Below are positions 1 to 8,897 of a stretch of DNA of 64,000 nt, piece after piece. Both the position numbers and the translations under genes were made by a program. Positions within the stretch are counted from its first letter, which is position 1. Each line of letters starts with the position of its first letter. The notes below the pieces were generated by a model. The model did no database searches. It had not been told where the DNA came from and was given only the letters and a program-made list of their open reading frames with translations. Location of the stretch: NCBI RefSeq assembly GCF_018860585.1, contig NZ_JAHKPR010000016.1:82248-146247 (forward strand), read 5' to 3'. The stretch is from Colwellia sp. E2M01. Lineage in GTDB: Bacteria; Pseudomonadota; Gammaproteobacteria; Enterobacterales; Alteromonadaceae.

Positions 1-40
1 TTACTTAACGCAGTAAAAATGATTATAAAACGCTCAAAAG

Positions 41-379
41 TTATTCAGCCCACCATACATCGTATAATTCGCTCACTGCTACTGACGTTGCACCGTTGTC
101 AGTCAACCATTTCTCAACCGCTGCTCTATGCTCTTCAGTACATGAGCCTAATGCTTGCGTACAAATAAGACCGTGCCATAAAGTATCGCCTTCACCACCA
201 AAACCTAACTTATTTGGTTGAATAACTTCTTCAAAAAATTTACTGATAAAAGCATCAAGCTCTTCACCATCAATACCATCTTTTAATTTCCAAGCTACAT
301 CAAAACCTAGCTCTTGAAACTCATCAACACGTAATTTTTTACGTAAACGGGTGCTACGATTCTTTGCATCTATTTTCAT
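41..379 (-). CDS. yggL: YggL family (DUF469) ribosome-associated protein
   Basis: This 112-residue protein matches the YggL family over its full length. It has a basic N-terminus (NRSTRLRKKLRVDEF), then the conserved FQELGF segment, an acidic middle with VIQPNKLGFGG, and a C-terminal ELYDVWW. Family members are about 108 residues. E. coli YggL has been reported to associate with the 50S ribosomal subunit. The gene is divergent from mutY, as in E. coli, where trmB-yggL faces mutY-yggX. Here trmB would lie outside the window, so linkage cannot be checked. The start ATG follows the initial basic stretch without an obvious longer option. Family assignment is firm; the function is family knowledge. 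Confidence 0.9.
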   Translation of the reverse strand: MKIDAKNRSTRLRKKLRVDEFQELGFDVAWKLKDGIDGEELDAFISKFFEEVIQPNKLGFGGEGDTLWHGLICTQALGSCTEEHRAAVEKWLTDNGATSVAVSELYDVWWAE

Positions 380-539
380 GGTAAAGCCTTATATTTTCTT
401 AATGTCGCATGTAAATATGAAGCAACATTGAGTGAAGCGAATTTTAAAGGCGATATTATATACTTGTTCCCGTTTAAAAGGTAGTTTTGAAAAAGTAGAA
501 CTTACTACGCATTCTCCCTGTAAATAATAATATAGTTAA

Positions 540-568
540 TTGAGCTACCCCTTTAATTTAGTTACACT
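540..568 (+). promoter_or_regulatory. Candidate sigma-70 promoter of mutY, placed for leaderless transcription
   Basis: TTGAGC (540-545) and TACACT (563-568) are separated by exactly 17 bases. Transcription would start near 575-576, which is the first base of the mutY ATG. No Shine-Dalgarno sequence precedes that ATG. The TTG at 540 that opens the reading frame is therefore better read as the -35 box than as a start codon. This is inference from sequence alone. Confidence 0.55.
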
Positions 569-575
569 GCGCGCT

Positions 576-1676
576 ATGAATGATTCTATAGTAATATCAG
601 CCAACTCGGCTAAAAAATTTGGTCAGCAAGTAGTAAGCTGGTATCACCAACAAGGTAGAAAACATCTACCTTGGCAACAAAATAAAACACCTTATCGCGT
701 GTGGATATCTGAGATCATGTTACAGCAAACTCAAGTTGCAACGGTTATCCCTTATTATCAACGTTTTATGGAAAGCTTTCCGACCATTACTGACTTAGCA
801 AATGCTGATGAAGACGTGGTATTACACCATTGGACTGGTCTAGGTTATTACGCAAGAGCTCGCAACTTACATAAAGCTGCAAAAATAATGGCTGAAAACT
901 ATGCGGGTAATTTTCCGGTAGATATAGATGAAGTTATTGCATTACCAGGTATTGGCCGCTCAACCGCTGGGGCTATTTTAAGTTTATCACTCAAGCAACA
1001 TCACCCAATTTTAGACGGTAACGTAAAACGTGTATTAGCACGTAGCTATCTAGTTGAAGGTTATAACGGCTTAAGTAAATTTGATAAAGCCTTATGGAGT
1101 TTAAGCGAACAATTAACACCGGTGATTGAAACTGATAGTTTTAATCAAGCAATGATGGATTTAGGCGCAACCGTTTGTACCCGTAGTAAACCTACTTGTA
1201 ACTTATGCCCTGTTGAAAAAAGCTGTTTAGCACAAGCAAGCGATCAACAAATGAATTTTCCGCAGAAGAAACCAAAAAAGAAAATTCCTGAAAAGAAAAC
1301 CATTATGGTGATCCCGCGTATTAGTAATGAAAAAGCCAAGAAAGTTCTAATGGAAAAAAGACCACCTGCTGGTATTTGGGGCGGATTATGGTGTTTTCAT
1401 GAAGTTGACAATGAAGATGAGATAGACAGCTTAATGACCAAGTTGTCACTTAAAGCTCTTTCTTTAGAGCAGCATGAAGAATTTAGACATACCTTTAGTC
1501 ATTTTCATTTAGACATCACCCCTGTTGTCGTTGATTGTAGAGAACTAGAGCATGCAGAAGTAGACACAACAAAAATAAACGAACCCAATCAACATAAATG
1601 GTATGATTTACATTTAGGTGAAAGTGTCGGCTTAGCCGCTTCTACGCAAAAGCTAATTGCCTTATTGAGTGATTAA
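576..1676 (+). CDS. mutY: A/G-specific adenine DNA glycosylase MutY
   Basis: MutY removes adenine mispaired with 8-oxoguanine or guanine in base-excision repair. Counting from the ATG at 576 the protein has 366 residues. The HhH-GPD domain carries the catalytic Glu46 (SEIMLQQTQ), the helix-hairpin-helix [10 protein letters not shown] (about 123-132) and Asp147 (ILDGNVKRV). The [4Fe-4S] loop is C201-x6-C208-x2-C211-x5-C217. The C-terminal NUDIX-like domain has [13 protein letters not shown] and [12 protein letters not shown]. The frame stays open upstream to a TTG at 540, but that stretch holds the likely promoter and its 12 extra residues are not conserved in the family. yggX follows after 95 bases, a conserved neighbour. 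Confidence 0.97.
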   Translation: MNDSIVISANSAKKFGQQVVSWYHQQGRKHLPWQQNKTPYRVWISEIMLQQTQVATVIPYYQRFMESFPTITDLANADEDVVLHHWTGLGYYARARNLHKAAKIMAENYAGNFPVDIDEVIALPGIGRSTAGAILSLSLKQHHPILDGNVKRVLARSYLVEGYNGLSKFDKALWSLSEQLTPVIETDSFNQAMMDLGATVCTRSKPTCNLCPVEKSCLAQASDQQMNFPQKKPKKKIPEKKTIMVIPRISNEKAKKVLMEKRPPAGIWGGLWCFHEVDNEDEIDSLMTKLSLKALSLEQHEEFRHTFSHFHLDITPVVVDCRELEHAEVDTTKINEPNQHKWYDLHLGESVGLAASTQKLIALLSD

Positions 1677-1697
1677 CATAGAGTAGTGATATATCTA

Positions 1698-1758
1698 TTA
1701 ACGAATACTAAAATTTACAAATATTAAACTTACGAATACTAAACTTACGAATACTAAA
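1698..1758 (+). repeat. Short tandem repeat upstream of yggX
   Basis: Roughly four 15-16 base units related to TTACGAATACTAAAC run head to tail. The last two are identical, and the first two have diverged. The array ends 13 bases before the yggX ATG, so unit-number changes would alter the mutY-yggX spacer or the yggX leader. Confidence 0.7.
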
Positions 1759-1771
1759 CAGAGAAATAATT

Positions 1772-2044
1772 ATGAGTCGCACTGTATTTTGTCAACATTT
1801 AAACAAAGAAGCCGAAGGCTTAGGTTTTCAACTTTATCCTGGTGAAGTAGGAAAACGTATTTTTGATAATATTTCTAAAGAAGCATGGACAATCTGGCAA
1901 AAAAAACAAACCATGATCATTAACGAAAAGAAAATGAACATGATGAACCCAGACGATCGTGCTTTTTTAGAATCAGCCATGGTTGATTTCTTATTTGAAG
2001 GTAAAGAGCCAGAAATTGAAGGTTACGTACCACCAAGTAAATAA
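1772..2044 (+). CDS. yggX: Fe(2+)-trafficking protein YggX
   Basis: This 90-residue protein is a clear YggX. It starts MSRTVFC, with the conserved Cys7, followed by the E(A)EGL motif, [15 protein letters not shown] and [21 protein letters not shown]. YggX is linked to iron handling and to protection of Fe-S proteins, including MutY, from oxidative damage. That explains the conserved mutY-yggX pairing. An AGAG element precedes the ATG at a workable distance. A hairpin follows the stop. Length is normal for the family and nothing is missing. Confidence 0.96.
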   Translation: MSRTVFCQHLNKEAEGLGFQLYPGEVGKRIFDNISKEAWTIWQKKQTMIINEKKMNMMNPDDRAFLESAMVDFLFEGKEPEIEGYVPPSK

Positions 2045-2055
2045 TTATTTTACGC

Positions 2056-2094
2056 AAAGTGAACATTTGACAGATTTAGGCCTCTGTTCACTTT
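2056..2094 (+). terminator. Stem-loop after yggX
   Basis: AAAGTGAACA (2056-2065) pairs perfectly with TGTTCACTTT (2085-2094). Only a short T-rich tail follows, so termination may be weak. Confidence 0.5.
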
Positions 2095-2190
2095 ATAACT
2101 CGTTAATGCTTACAAAATCTGCATAAAAAACAGATGTGCTGTAAAAAACAGCAAACAAACACTTTTTATTAAAAAGATTTAAAAAAAGTG

Positions 2191-2219
2191 TTGACGAGTT
2201 AACAGAAAAACAGTTTAAT
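2191..2219 (+). promoter_or_regulatory. Promoter of the tRNA-Phe/tRNA-Thr unit
   Basis: TTGACG (2191-2196) and TTTAAT (2214-2219) are separated by 17 bases. A GC-rich stretch (ACCGCCCGTC) follows at the expected start point. That is the discriminator type usual in stringently controlled stable-RNA promoters. Confidence 0.75.
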
Positions 2220-2279
2220 ACCGCCCGTCTTAACGAGGCAGCGAAATCGCCCAAGTATTAATACTTAGTTAAGCAAGTT

Positions 2280-2355
2280 GCCCCGATAGCTCAGTTGGTA
2301 GAGCAGAGGATTGAAAATCCTCGTGTCCCTGGTTCAAATCCGGGTCGGGGCACCA
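2280..2355 (+). tRNA. tRNA-Phe (anticodon GAA)
   Basis: The 76-base gene folds as a canonical cloverleaf. The acceptor arms are GCCCCGA and TCGGGGC. D-loop GCTCAGTTGGTAGAGC, anticodon GAA at 2313-2315, T-loop GGTTCAAATCC and an encoded CCA end are present. It is very close to E. coli tRNA-Phe. It shares a promoter with the tRNA-Thr gene 109 bases downstream. Confidence 0.98.
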
Positions 2356-2464
2356 TTTAAAGAAGTGGTGCTCATATATTGTTAATTAATAATATTAAGT
2401 ATTACTTCGGTGCCAGAGTATTGAATAGTAAATAACTTTTTAATACTGCACACGTTCTTCGTGT

Positions 2465-2540
<76 letters not shown>

Positions 2541-2563
2541 TTTATTCTCTTATGAGAAGAAAC

Positions 2564-2596
2564 GAAACCTTAACAGAAATGTTAAGGTTTTTTTTC
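2564..2596 (+). terminator. Rho-independent terminator of the tRNA unit
   Basis: AACCTTAAC (2566-2574) and GTTAAGGTT (2581-2589) form a 9-bp stem with a 6-base loop, followed by a run of T. The whole element is duplicated at 8976-9008. Confidence 0.9.
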
Positions 2597-2706
2597 GTCT
2601 GGATTTTATTGAAATAACTATTCTAATTATTTGATTTTAACTTATATAGTTTTTAGCCTGCGGCTGTTATATTAACTTCAAAATAATATGAAAAAGGAAT
2701 TTATCT

Positions 2707-3726
2707 ATGCAGATTCTAAATGCAATAGTCCATGAAGTAAAAAAAGAAGAGGACTCTACCGCAGTTGAAGTAATATTTAGACAAGATGAGAATGAAATTG
2801 ACTCTCATGCAGTTGATTTGAGTAAGCAATTAACAGGTTTATTTAAAAAAACAGGCCTAAACTCTGGTGGTTTTACCCAACCAAAAGAAGATGAGCAACA
2901 ACCGCAATTTGTAAACCTATTAAATATATACCTTAATAAGCTATCCTTTACTGATTTTGTTAAATTTACACAATCCGCAACAAAAGAATTTCAACAACAA
3001 TTATTTAAAGCGCCTACAGCAAAAGGAGGATGTCTTTGGTTTAATCATTATGAACATAATGAAGAACACTTTTTATCTGTGGTTTTATTGAGAAAAAAAG
3101 CAGGTTTAGCATTATCTGAAAACCTTACACTTGCTCAAATAGAGCAGATTGACCTTGATAAACTTCACATGGCTTCAAGAATAAATTTATCAAGTTGGAG
3201 CGAAGGAAACTCTAATAGATATATTTCATTTAGAATTGGCAAAAATGCTAAAGACGTAACTGATTATTTTGCTAAGTTTATTGGGTGTAAAGAATTTACA
3301 AGAGCTAGAATCGATACTCAAAATCTAGTAGCCGTTACAAAAGAATATTGTCAAACTAACGATTTCGATGATACTGCTACGGAAAATATCAAACAGTTTG
3401 TTTTCGACAGATGTATAGAATGGTTAGCAAATGATGAAGCTATATTACTAGAAAATATTTCTACTGCTCTAGATGCATGTTTTCTACCTGAAAATAAAGG
3501 TACATTTCTCGAAATTTCACAAAATGAACCATACAGCTTAAATAATGAAATGTCCGTAGAAAAAGCAGCACTAAGATCACTCACTAGATATATTGGCAAA
3601 AGTAAAGACCTATCCATCAGTTTCTCTAGTGATTTACTAAATGTTTCTGTTTTTTATGATCCAAAAAATAAGTCACTTAAAATTACAGATATACCACAGT
3701 CTTTGATTGATCAGTTGCCAAGCTAA
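2707..3726 (+). CDS. NA37/YejK-like nucleoid-associated protein
   Basis: The 339-residue protein resembles the 37-kDa nucleoid-associated (NA37, YejK/NdpA) family. Shared features are GGCLWFNHYEH near residue 105, the block MASRINLSSWSEG...RYISFRIG...VTDYFAKFIGC (about 155-200), and a C-terminal ISFSSDLLN...FYDPKNKSLKITDIPQSLIDQL that matches the YejK C-terminus. YejK binds DNA and has been linked to topoisomerase IV activity. The sequence is divergent from the housekeeping form. Its stop overlaps the next start (TAATG), so it is the first gene of the cassette. AAGGA precedes the ATG. Family membership is likely. A defence or DNA-marking role is inference from the neighbours. Confidence 0.75.
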   Translation: MQILNAIVHEVKKEEDSTAVEVIFRQDENEIDSHAVDLSKQLTGLFKKTGLNSGGFTQPKEDEQQPQFVNLLNIYLNKLSFTDFVKFTQSATKEFQQQLFKAPTAKGGCLWFNHYEHNEEHFLSVVLLRKKAGLALSENLTLAQIEQIDLDKLHMASRINLSSWSEGNSNRYISFRIGKNAKDVTDYFAKFIGCKEFTRARIDTQNLVAVTKEYCQTNDFDDTATENIKQFVFDRCIEWLANDEAILLENISTALDACFLPENKGTFLEISQNEPYSLNNEMSVEKAALRSLTRYIGKSKDLSISFSSDLLNVSVFYDPKNKSLKITDIPQSLIDQLPS

Positions 3727-4901
3727 TGTCTGCCGAAATATACCTTTCATTACAACAACTCTCTGAAAAGTACCCACTAGAGATTGACGGCCAGTTTTTA
3801 TCAATTGAACTTGAAGTAACAGACGACTGTTGGACAAAACTACCTGAGAGTTTAAAAATTGATTCGGTTAAAGTTAATAATCTATATATTGATCTAAGTG
3901 AACTTCAAAAACACAAAGGTAAAATTGCTTTAATAAAGTTTGTTAAGCCCCAAGGAATATTTCACTCATGGAAAGAATTCCTAGATTTTAAGCCAAATTT
4001 AATTAAATGCCCCGAGACTTTCTTTTTGTTAGATGACAATGTCATATACCCTACAAATGTCATTGAAGGTGAAACAAAACATTATCTAAGTATTATAAAA
4101 TTAGTAGAGATATTAATAGAGCATGCAGATCATACTGAGAATTTATCTGATCTTGTTGTCGACAAGGTAACTTATTTGCATAAGTCCAGAATTGATATTC
4201 AAATGCTATTTGATAAACATGACTTAGTTGATTCACTAGATGGCATAACTGCGATTTGTTCATATTTCGATGATAATAGCCATAAAGAGCAAAAAATAAG
4301 TATTTTAAAAGAAGCTTTGTTTGGGCTAGGTATAGCTAATAACTCAGAAAATAAGCTGTCATATTTGATTAAAAACTTCGGAGAATTTTCGAAAAGGTTT
4401 ATAGAAAATTATAATTTATTTGTAAGTGAGTTTTCGTTCGATGAAGTAAGAAAAGAGTATGAAGAGAAAAAGCGGGACTATTTTATAAAGTTAGACGAAA
4501 TATTCTCTTCAGTCCAATCTAAAATGCTAGGCATCCCAATTTCATTGGCTTTAGCATCATTTAAATTAAGTACTATTGTCGATGAAAAATCATTTTGGGC
4601 CAATTTATTTCTGAGCATTTCTATCATTGTGTACTCGGCAATGATGATAATGTTGATTAAGAATCAAAAACACTCTTTGAAAGCATTGAAATCAGAATTC
4701 ACTAGTCAAATGAACCGATTAAAACATCAATACAGTGAGCAGTATGAAAAAATTCAAGACATGATAACCGACTTAGATAATAGGCATGATTATCAAAAAT
4801 CATGTTTAAATTGGTTTTATGTCATGTGCTGCACCTTATTTATAATTGTAATCGCTCTTTTTCTTTGGCACTTACCATGGAAGTTAATTTTAGGAATTTA
4901 G
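3726..4901 (+). CDS. Unrecognised membrane-anchored coiled-coil protein of the cassette
   Basis: I do not recognise a family. The 391-residue protein has a soluble N-terminal part of about 260 residues with no signal peptide and no motif I can name. Three hydrophobic stretches follow, at roughly 266-285, 290-310 and 363-383. A charged, Gln/Lys-rich helical stretch (about 311-358) that looks like a coiled coil separates the last two. The topology suggests a cytoplasmic domain tethered to the inner membrane. Its ATG overlaps the stop of the NA37 gene by one base, and the nuclease gene follows 16 bases after its stop, so translation is probably coupled. Inference: a membrane effector or anchor for the nuclease and helicase. 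Confidence 0.7.
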   Translation: MSAEIYLSLQQLSEKYPLEIDGQFLSIELEVTDDCWTKLPESLKIDSVKVNNLYIDLSELQKHKGKIALIKFVKPQGIFHSWKEFLDFKPNLIKCPETFFLLDDNVIYPTNVIEGETKHYLSIIKLVEILIEHADHTENLSDLVVDKVTYLHKSRIDIQMLFDKHDLVDSLDGITAICSYFDDNSHKEQKISILKEALFGLGIANNSENKLSYLIKNFGEFSKRFIENYNLFVSEFSFDEVRKEYEEKKRDYFIKLDEIFSSVQSKMLGIPISLALASFKLSTIVDEKSFWANLFLSISIIVYSAMMIMLIKNQKHSLKALKSEFTSQMNRLKHQYSEQYEKIQDMITDLDNRHDYQKSCLNWFYVMCCTLFIIVIALFLWHLPWKLILGI

Positions 4902-4917
4902 TAGGAGCAGTTGTAAC

Positions 4918-5823
4918 GTGCCTAAAAGAACTAACGAATATCAAAAGCTTGTACTTGCTATCAATAAGCACTTAGCATCATCTAATGCAATTGTTACAGA
5001 GTCAAAAATGTTGTATGACCCTGTTTCCGAGCAAGACCGAGAAATAGACATATTAATTGAAGATAACTCAGGACTTTATAAACTTACAATCGGTATAGAA
5101 TGCACGGCTAAATCACGCCCAATTGGTGTGCCAGTAATTGAACAGTTAATTACTAAACATAAAAATGTCGGGATCCAAAAAATAGTAATTGTTTCAAAAT
5201 CAGGATTTACTATATCTGCACAAAAATTTGCAAAAAAAATGCAAATTGACGCTATATCTTTTGGTCAAGCATTAAGCCAGTCATGGCCATCATTCTTAAA
5301 TAAAGCTAGAGATGTGAGGTTAATACTCAATTCAATAACAATTGACGATATAGACTTCAATGTAACCTTTCTAGAAGATACTGAAAAAGTTGAATATACG
5401 CTAGAAACCACAGTTTTAACTTATACAAATGAGAGATTGTTAATTTCAGATTTTGTTTATGATTTAATTTCATCACCTTCAACCCAAAATATTAAAGAAA
5501 GCAACGTAGTTGATGTTGAAGTGACAAATGATGGCTCTAAACATAATAGTGAATGGACATTTGAGCATGAAATAATAATTACCGATAAGAACGGAGTAAA
5601 AGCTAAATGCACTAAGATGTCAGCCAACTATACTGTTGTGCGTTCTTTATCACCAGAGCAGCTGAGCTATGAAGATTTTAATAATAAACCTATAATATAC
5701 GGTTCAAGTGATAACTTAGGAGCTAAGAAAGATATTAATATAACTGTTACAGCAACAGGTAATAATGAAGGGGTTTCTATGGCTTTTAATATCAGTTCTC
5801 GTTCAGGATTAAATTTAAGGTAA
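4918..5823 (+). CDS. PD-(D/E)XK (Mrr-like) nuclease-domain protein
   Basis: The first 110 or so residues of this 301-residue protein look like a restriction-endonuclease-like fold of the Mrr type. They show NEYQKLVLAINKHL, REIDILIE with Asp44, IGIECTAKSRP with Glu61, then PVIEQLITKHKN and KIVIVSKSGFT. In Mrr-like enzymes the Glu is followed by x-Lys. Here that position is Thr63, and the nearest lysine is Lys65. Either the lysine has migrated or catalysis is altered. The C-terminal 190 residues are Thr/Asn-rich, probably beta-sheet, and unrecognised. The start is GTG, chosen for the AGGAG ten bases upstream. It lies 14 bases before the helicase gene. Confidence 0.7.
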   Translation: MPKRTNEYQKLVLAINKHLASSNAIVTESKMLYDPVSEQDREIDILIEDNSGLYKLTIGIECTAKSRPIGVPVIEQLITKHKNVGIQKIVIVSKSGFTISAQKFAKKMQIDAISFGQALSQSWPSFLNKARDVRLILNSITIDDIDFNVTFLEDTEKVEYTLETTVLTYTNERLLISDFVYDLISSPSTQNIKESNVVDVEVTNDGSKHNSEWTFEHEIIITDKNGVKAKCTKMSANYTVVRSLSPEQLSYEDFNNKPIIYGSSDNLGAKKDINITVTATGNNEGVSMAFNISSRSGLNLR

Positions 5824-5837
5824 TATTTTAACTAATC

Positions 5838-8594
5838 ATGGATGAGATCAAATTTTTAATATTAATATTCCAATCGAACAGCTGGCTGGATAAAACAAAA
5901 GAAATTTCTTCAATTGTCGAAAATGGAAATAAATACGAAGTTTATTTTGGCAAAAGCGATAAGATGTACGCTTATAATAAAGATAAAGTACAATATTTTG
6001 ATCAACCTAAAACAATTGAACTGAATAAAGATCTCGTCCGTATTAAGAGTAAAGGTACCTCTAAGTGGAGTTTTGCACTCTATTTTGGAGTTTATGTGTG
6101 TTTATTTAGTGATAAAGAGAAAAGAATAGAACTAACAGAAAACATCGAATTAATCCCCAATATTGCAGAACATGAAGATACAAAAAAATTAATTGATTAC
6201 TACTACTTTTTAGCTAAATCACTTGAAAATAAAACACCACATTTAAATTTATTTTACGATAAAAAATTAGGTGCCATTCAACCTGAATGTGTCATTAGTA
6301 ATTTTGTTATGCTGACGCCACCCAAGCATGAAAAAATCACAACCTATCCCATATTTCCTTTCGGTATAAATCCTTCACAACAAAGAGCAGTTATTAATGC
6401 CTTGGAAAGTCAAATTAGCCTGATACAAGGCCCTCCCGGCACAGGAAAAACGCAAACTATTCTCAACATAATTACCAACATAATCATGCAAGGAAAAAAT
6501 GTTGCTGTGGTGGCAGGTAACAATTCCGCAATTGATAATGTTTTTGAGAAATTAGAGAAAGAGCAAATAAGCTTTATCTCTGCAAGGCTAGGTAATAAGG
6601 GCTCACAAAAGCAATTTTTTAGTGTTAAAGGAGAGCTACCTGAACTTAAAGGTTGGTCAATGAACAGCAACACTGTTTATCTCCTTAGAAATCAATTAAA
6701 CCAAATAAGTAGTCAAATAACTCAGTTACTAGAAGCTAACAATGCATTGGCAGTTCTTAAAGAAACTCTAGTTCGACTAGATATAGAAAAACAATATTTC
6801 GATAAACATTTTGATATTCGACCTTTAAACATCAAACGTTTTTCATTTATGACTAAATGGAATACCCCTAATCTTTTAAATTTTTTAGCAGATTTTAAGT
6901 ATCACTCTCAATTTGTAAAATTAAGCTGGTTAACAAAATTTAAATGGTTATATAGATATAAAATCTACAAATTTGATGATTTGAGACTATTAAACGAAAA
7001 TATCTTTAAAGGCATCATTAGCGAATATTATCAACGCAAAGCAATTGAACTAAATCAAGAAATAAATGGCTTAGAGCAGCTTCTTATTAATGACAATTTT
7101 GAAAGCCTTTTACAAAAGCAAACACAACTATCTAACACCTTATTAAAATCGTTTATCGCACAAAAATACCAGTCTATCAAAGATACCAATTTTGACGAAA
7201 AATCTTATAAAAGAAGCCAAGAAGCATTTGAAGAATTTGTTAATCGATACCCTGTTGTGCTTAGTACAACAGATTCAATTATTAATAACAAAAGTGAATC
7301 CGAGTTATTTGATTATTTGATTGTTGATGAAGCATCGCAGGTAGATTTATTAACTGGCTTTTTATCGATGTCATGTGCCAAAAATATTGTCGTTGTTGGT
7401 GATTTACAACAACTTCCACATATTCCAGATGGCTCATTAAATGACTCAATAGATCAACAGTTCAATGTAATGAATGGCTATAGTTACTTTCACGAAAGTT
7501 TATTGTCTTCGCTAGATAAACTGTTCCCTTTGGCACCTAAGACACTTTTAAAAGAACATTATCGTTGCCACCCTAGAATTATTGATTTTTGTAATCAAAA
7601 GTATTACGACGGTCAGTTAATTACAATGACATCTTCATCGACTGACCCTTTCAAAGTCATCAAAACGGAAAAAGGTAACCACGCGAGAAAGCCACCTTCC
7701 GGTAGTGGTTTTATTAATATTAGAGAGTTAGATGTTATCAATAATGAAGTTTTAAGTAATGAATTAAAATTGTCAGAGGTTAATGAAATAGGTTTTATTT
7801 CTCCTTATAGGGCACAGGCAGATCAAGCTTCATCACGGCTTGCAATAGCAAATATTGCAGCCGATACAGTACATAAATTTCAAGGTAGAGAAAAGGAAAG
7901 TATAATTTTTAGTGCTACAGCAAACACATTAACTGCATATATGGATAAACCAAACCTTTTAAATGTAGCTGTTTCTAGAGCTAAAAAACGATTCACCTTG
8001 GTAACCTCTCAAAACGTACTTAAAAAACAAGGTTCGAATATCGGTGACTTGCTGCGACATATTGAGTATCAATCATTATCACCCTGCATTTTTGAAAGTA
8101 AAACTATTTCTATTTTCGACTGTTTATACAAAGAATATTCAAATGCTTTAACTGCATTTAGACACAAAGTAAAAAGTAATTCTGACTATCTATCTGAAGA
8201 TCTTATGTCCTCCTTGTTAGATGAAATTTTAAACCAAAACCTATATAGATCCTTTTCATATCGGAGAAATTACACGTTAGGCTTATTAATTAGTAATTTT
8301 TCAATATTCGACACAGAAGAGAGAAAGTTTGCTAAACACCCGAATACCCACATTGATTTCTTATTATTCAATAAACTCGATATGCAACCAATATTAGCAA
8401 TAGAAGTTGATGGCTATAGATTTCATGAGCTTAATGAAAAACAAAAAGTTAGGGACAACCACAAAAACAATATATTAAACAAAATATCGCTTCCACTGCT
8501 ACGTTTATCGACTATTGAAAGTGGTGAGCGAGCAAAAATTGAATCCACACTCAATATTATACTTGAAATACCTATTGATGAAGCGGAGTATTAA
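5838..8594 (+). CDS. Upf1-like SF1 helicase with C-terminal DUF2726-like nuclease domain
   Basis: This 918-residue protein has a full set of SF1 helicase motifs. Walker A is GPPGTGKT (198-205) and Walker B is IVDEAS with Asp497-Glu498. Also present are VVVGDLQQLPHIP, LLKEHYRCHPRIIDFCN, ADTVHKFQGREKESIIFS and NVAVSRAKKRF (about 709-720). This is the AAA_11/AAA_12 arrangement of Upf1-type helicases. Residues about 837-905 (HIDFLLFNKLD..ILAIEVDG....RDNHKNNIL....LPLLRLS) match the DUF2726 pattern, a PD-(D/E)XK-type fold. Helicase-nuclease fusions of this kind occur in defence loci; Mokosh, for example, pairs an SF1 helicase with a PLD nuclease. The ATG has no clear ribosome site and probably relies on coupling. 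The exact substrate, RNA or DNA, is unknown. Confidence 0.85.
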   Translation: MDEIKFLILIFQSNSWLDKTKEISSIVENGNKYEVYFGKSDKMYAYNKDKVQYFDQPKTIELNKDLVRIKSKGTSKWSFALYFGVYVCLFSDKEKRIELTENIELIPNIAEHEDTKKLIDYYYFLAKSLENKTPHLNLFYDKKLGAIQPECVISNFVMLTPPKHEKITTYPIFPFGINPSQQRAVINALESQISLIQGPPGTGKTQTILNIITNIIMQGKNVAVVAGNNSAIDNVFEKLEKEQISFISARLGNKGSQKQFFSVKGELPELKGWSMNSNTVYLLRNQLNQISSQITQLLEANNALAVLKETLVRLDIEKQYFDKHFDIRPLNIKRFSFMTKWNTPNLLNFLADFKYHSQFVKLSWLTKFKWLYRYKIYKFDDLRLLNENIFKGIISEYYQRKAIELNQEINGLEQLLINDNFESLLQKQTQLSNTLLKSFIAQKYQSIKDTNFDEKSYKRSQEAFEEFVNRYPVVLSTTDSIINNKSESELFDYLIVDEASQVDLLTGFLSMSCAKNIVVVGDLQQLPHIPDGSLNDSIDQQFNVMNGYSYFHESLLSSLDKLFPLAPKTLLKEHYRCHPRIIDFCNQKYYDGQLITMTSSSTDPFKVIKTEKGNHARKPPSGSGFINIRELDVINNEVLSNELKLSEVNEIGFISPYRAQADQASSRLAIANIAADTVHKFQGREKESIIFSATANTLTAYMDKPNLLNVAVSRAKKRFTLVTSQNVLKKQGSNIGDLLRHIEYQSLSPCIFESKTISIFDCLYKEYSNALTAFRHKVKSNSDYLSEDLMSSLLDEILNQNLYRSFSYRRNYTLGLLISNFSIFDTEERKFAKHPNTHIDFLLFNKLDMQPILAIEVDGYRFHELNEKQKVRDNHKNNILNKISLPLLRLSTIESGERAKIESTLNIILEIPIDEAEY

Positions 8595-8897
8595 CAGGAG
8601 CATACGATTTAATAAGAAAAACCCCAAGTTATTGAGCTAGGGTAAATTTTGAATAATCATCGATATTTTGATCAACAGGTCGAATTATCAAAACCACTAA
8701 AAATGCAGCGCGCTAATTTTGTTGATGAATTTCAAAAAACTTAAGCACAACTTTTTATTTAGTTTGAACTGGAAAACACACATTAATCATACAATTAGTG
8801 TAATAAACAGGGGTTGAAAACAGATAGGGCTATTATTCTATTTTAACATATTATTCATAGTGTTAACCTGCATAAATAGTGACTCCTTATATACCAA
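8595..8897. other. Gene-free end of the accessory cassette
   Basis: No supported gene is present. A 31-codon frame opened by TTG (8649-8744) and a 30-codon ATG frame overlapping it have no recognisable product. No integrase, insertion-sequence remnant or terminator with a proper T-run is visible. Confidence 0.6.

Noticed and set aside
2631..2673. Promoter for the four-gene cassette (TTGATT and TATATT)
   Set aside because: The spacing does not fit a sigma-70 promoter (31 bases). Other pairings were no better.
8625..8645. Terminator after the helicase gene (ACCC...GGGT)
   Set aside because: The stem has four pairs with a long loop and no T-run.
8649..8744. A 31-codon frame opened by TTG after the helicase gene, with GAGCTAGGG upstream
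   Set aside because: It is too short, with no recognisable product, a weak start codon and no conservation evidence. It may be chance or a remnant.
8724..8816. A 30-codon ATG frame overlapping the previous one
   Set aside because: No ribosome site is present and the composition is random-looking.
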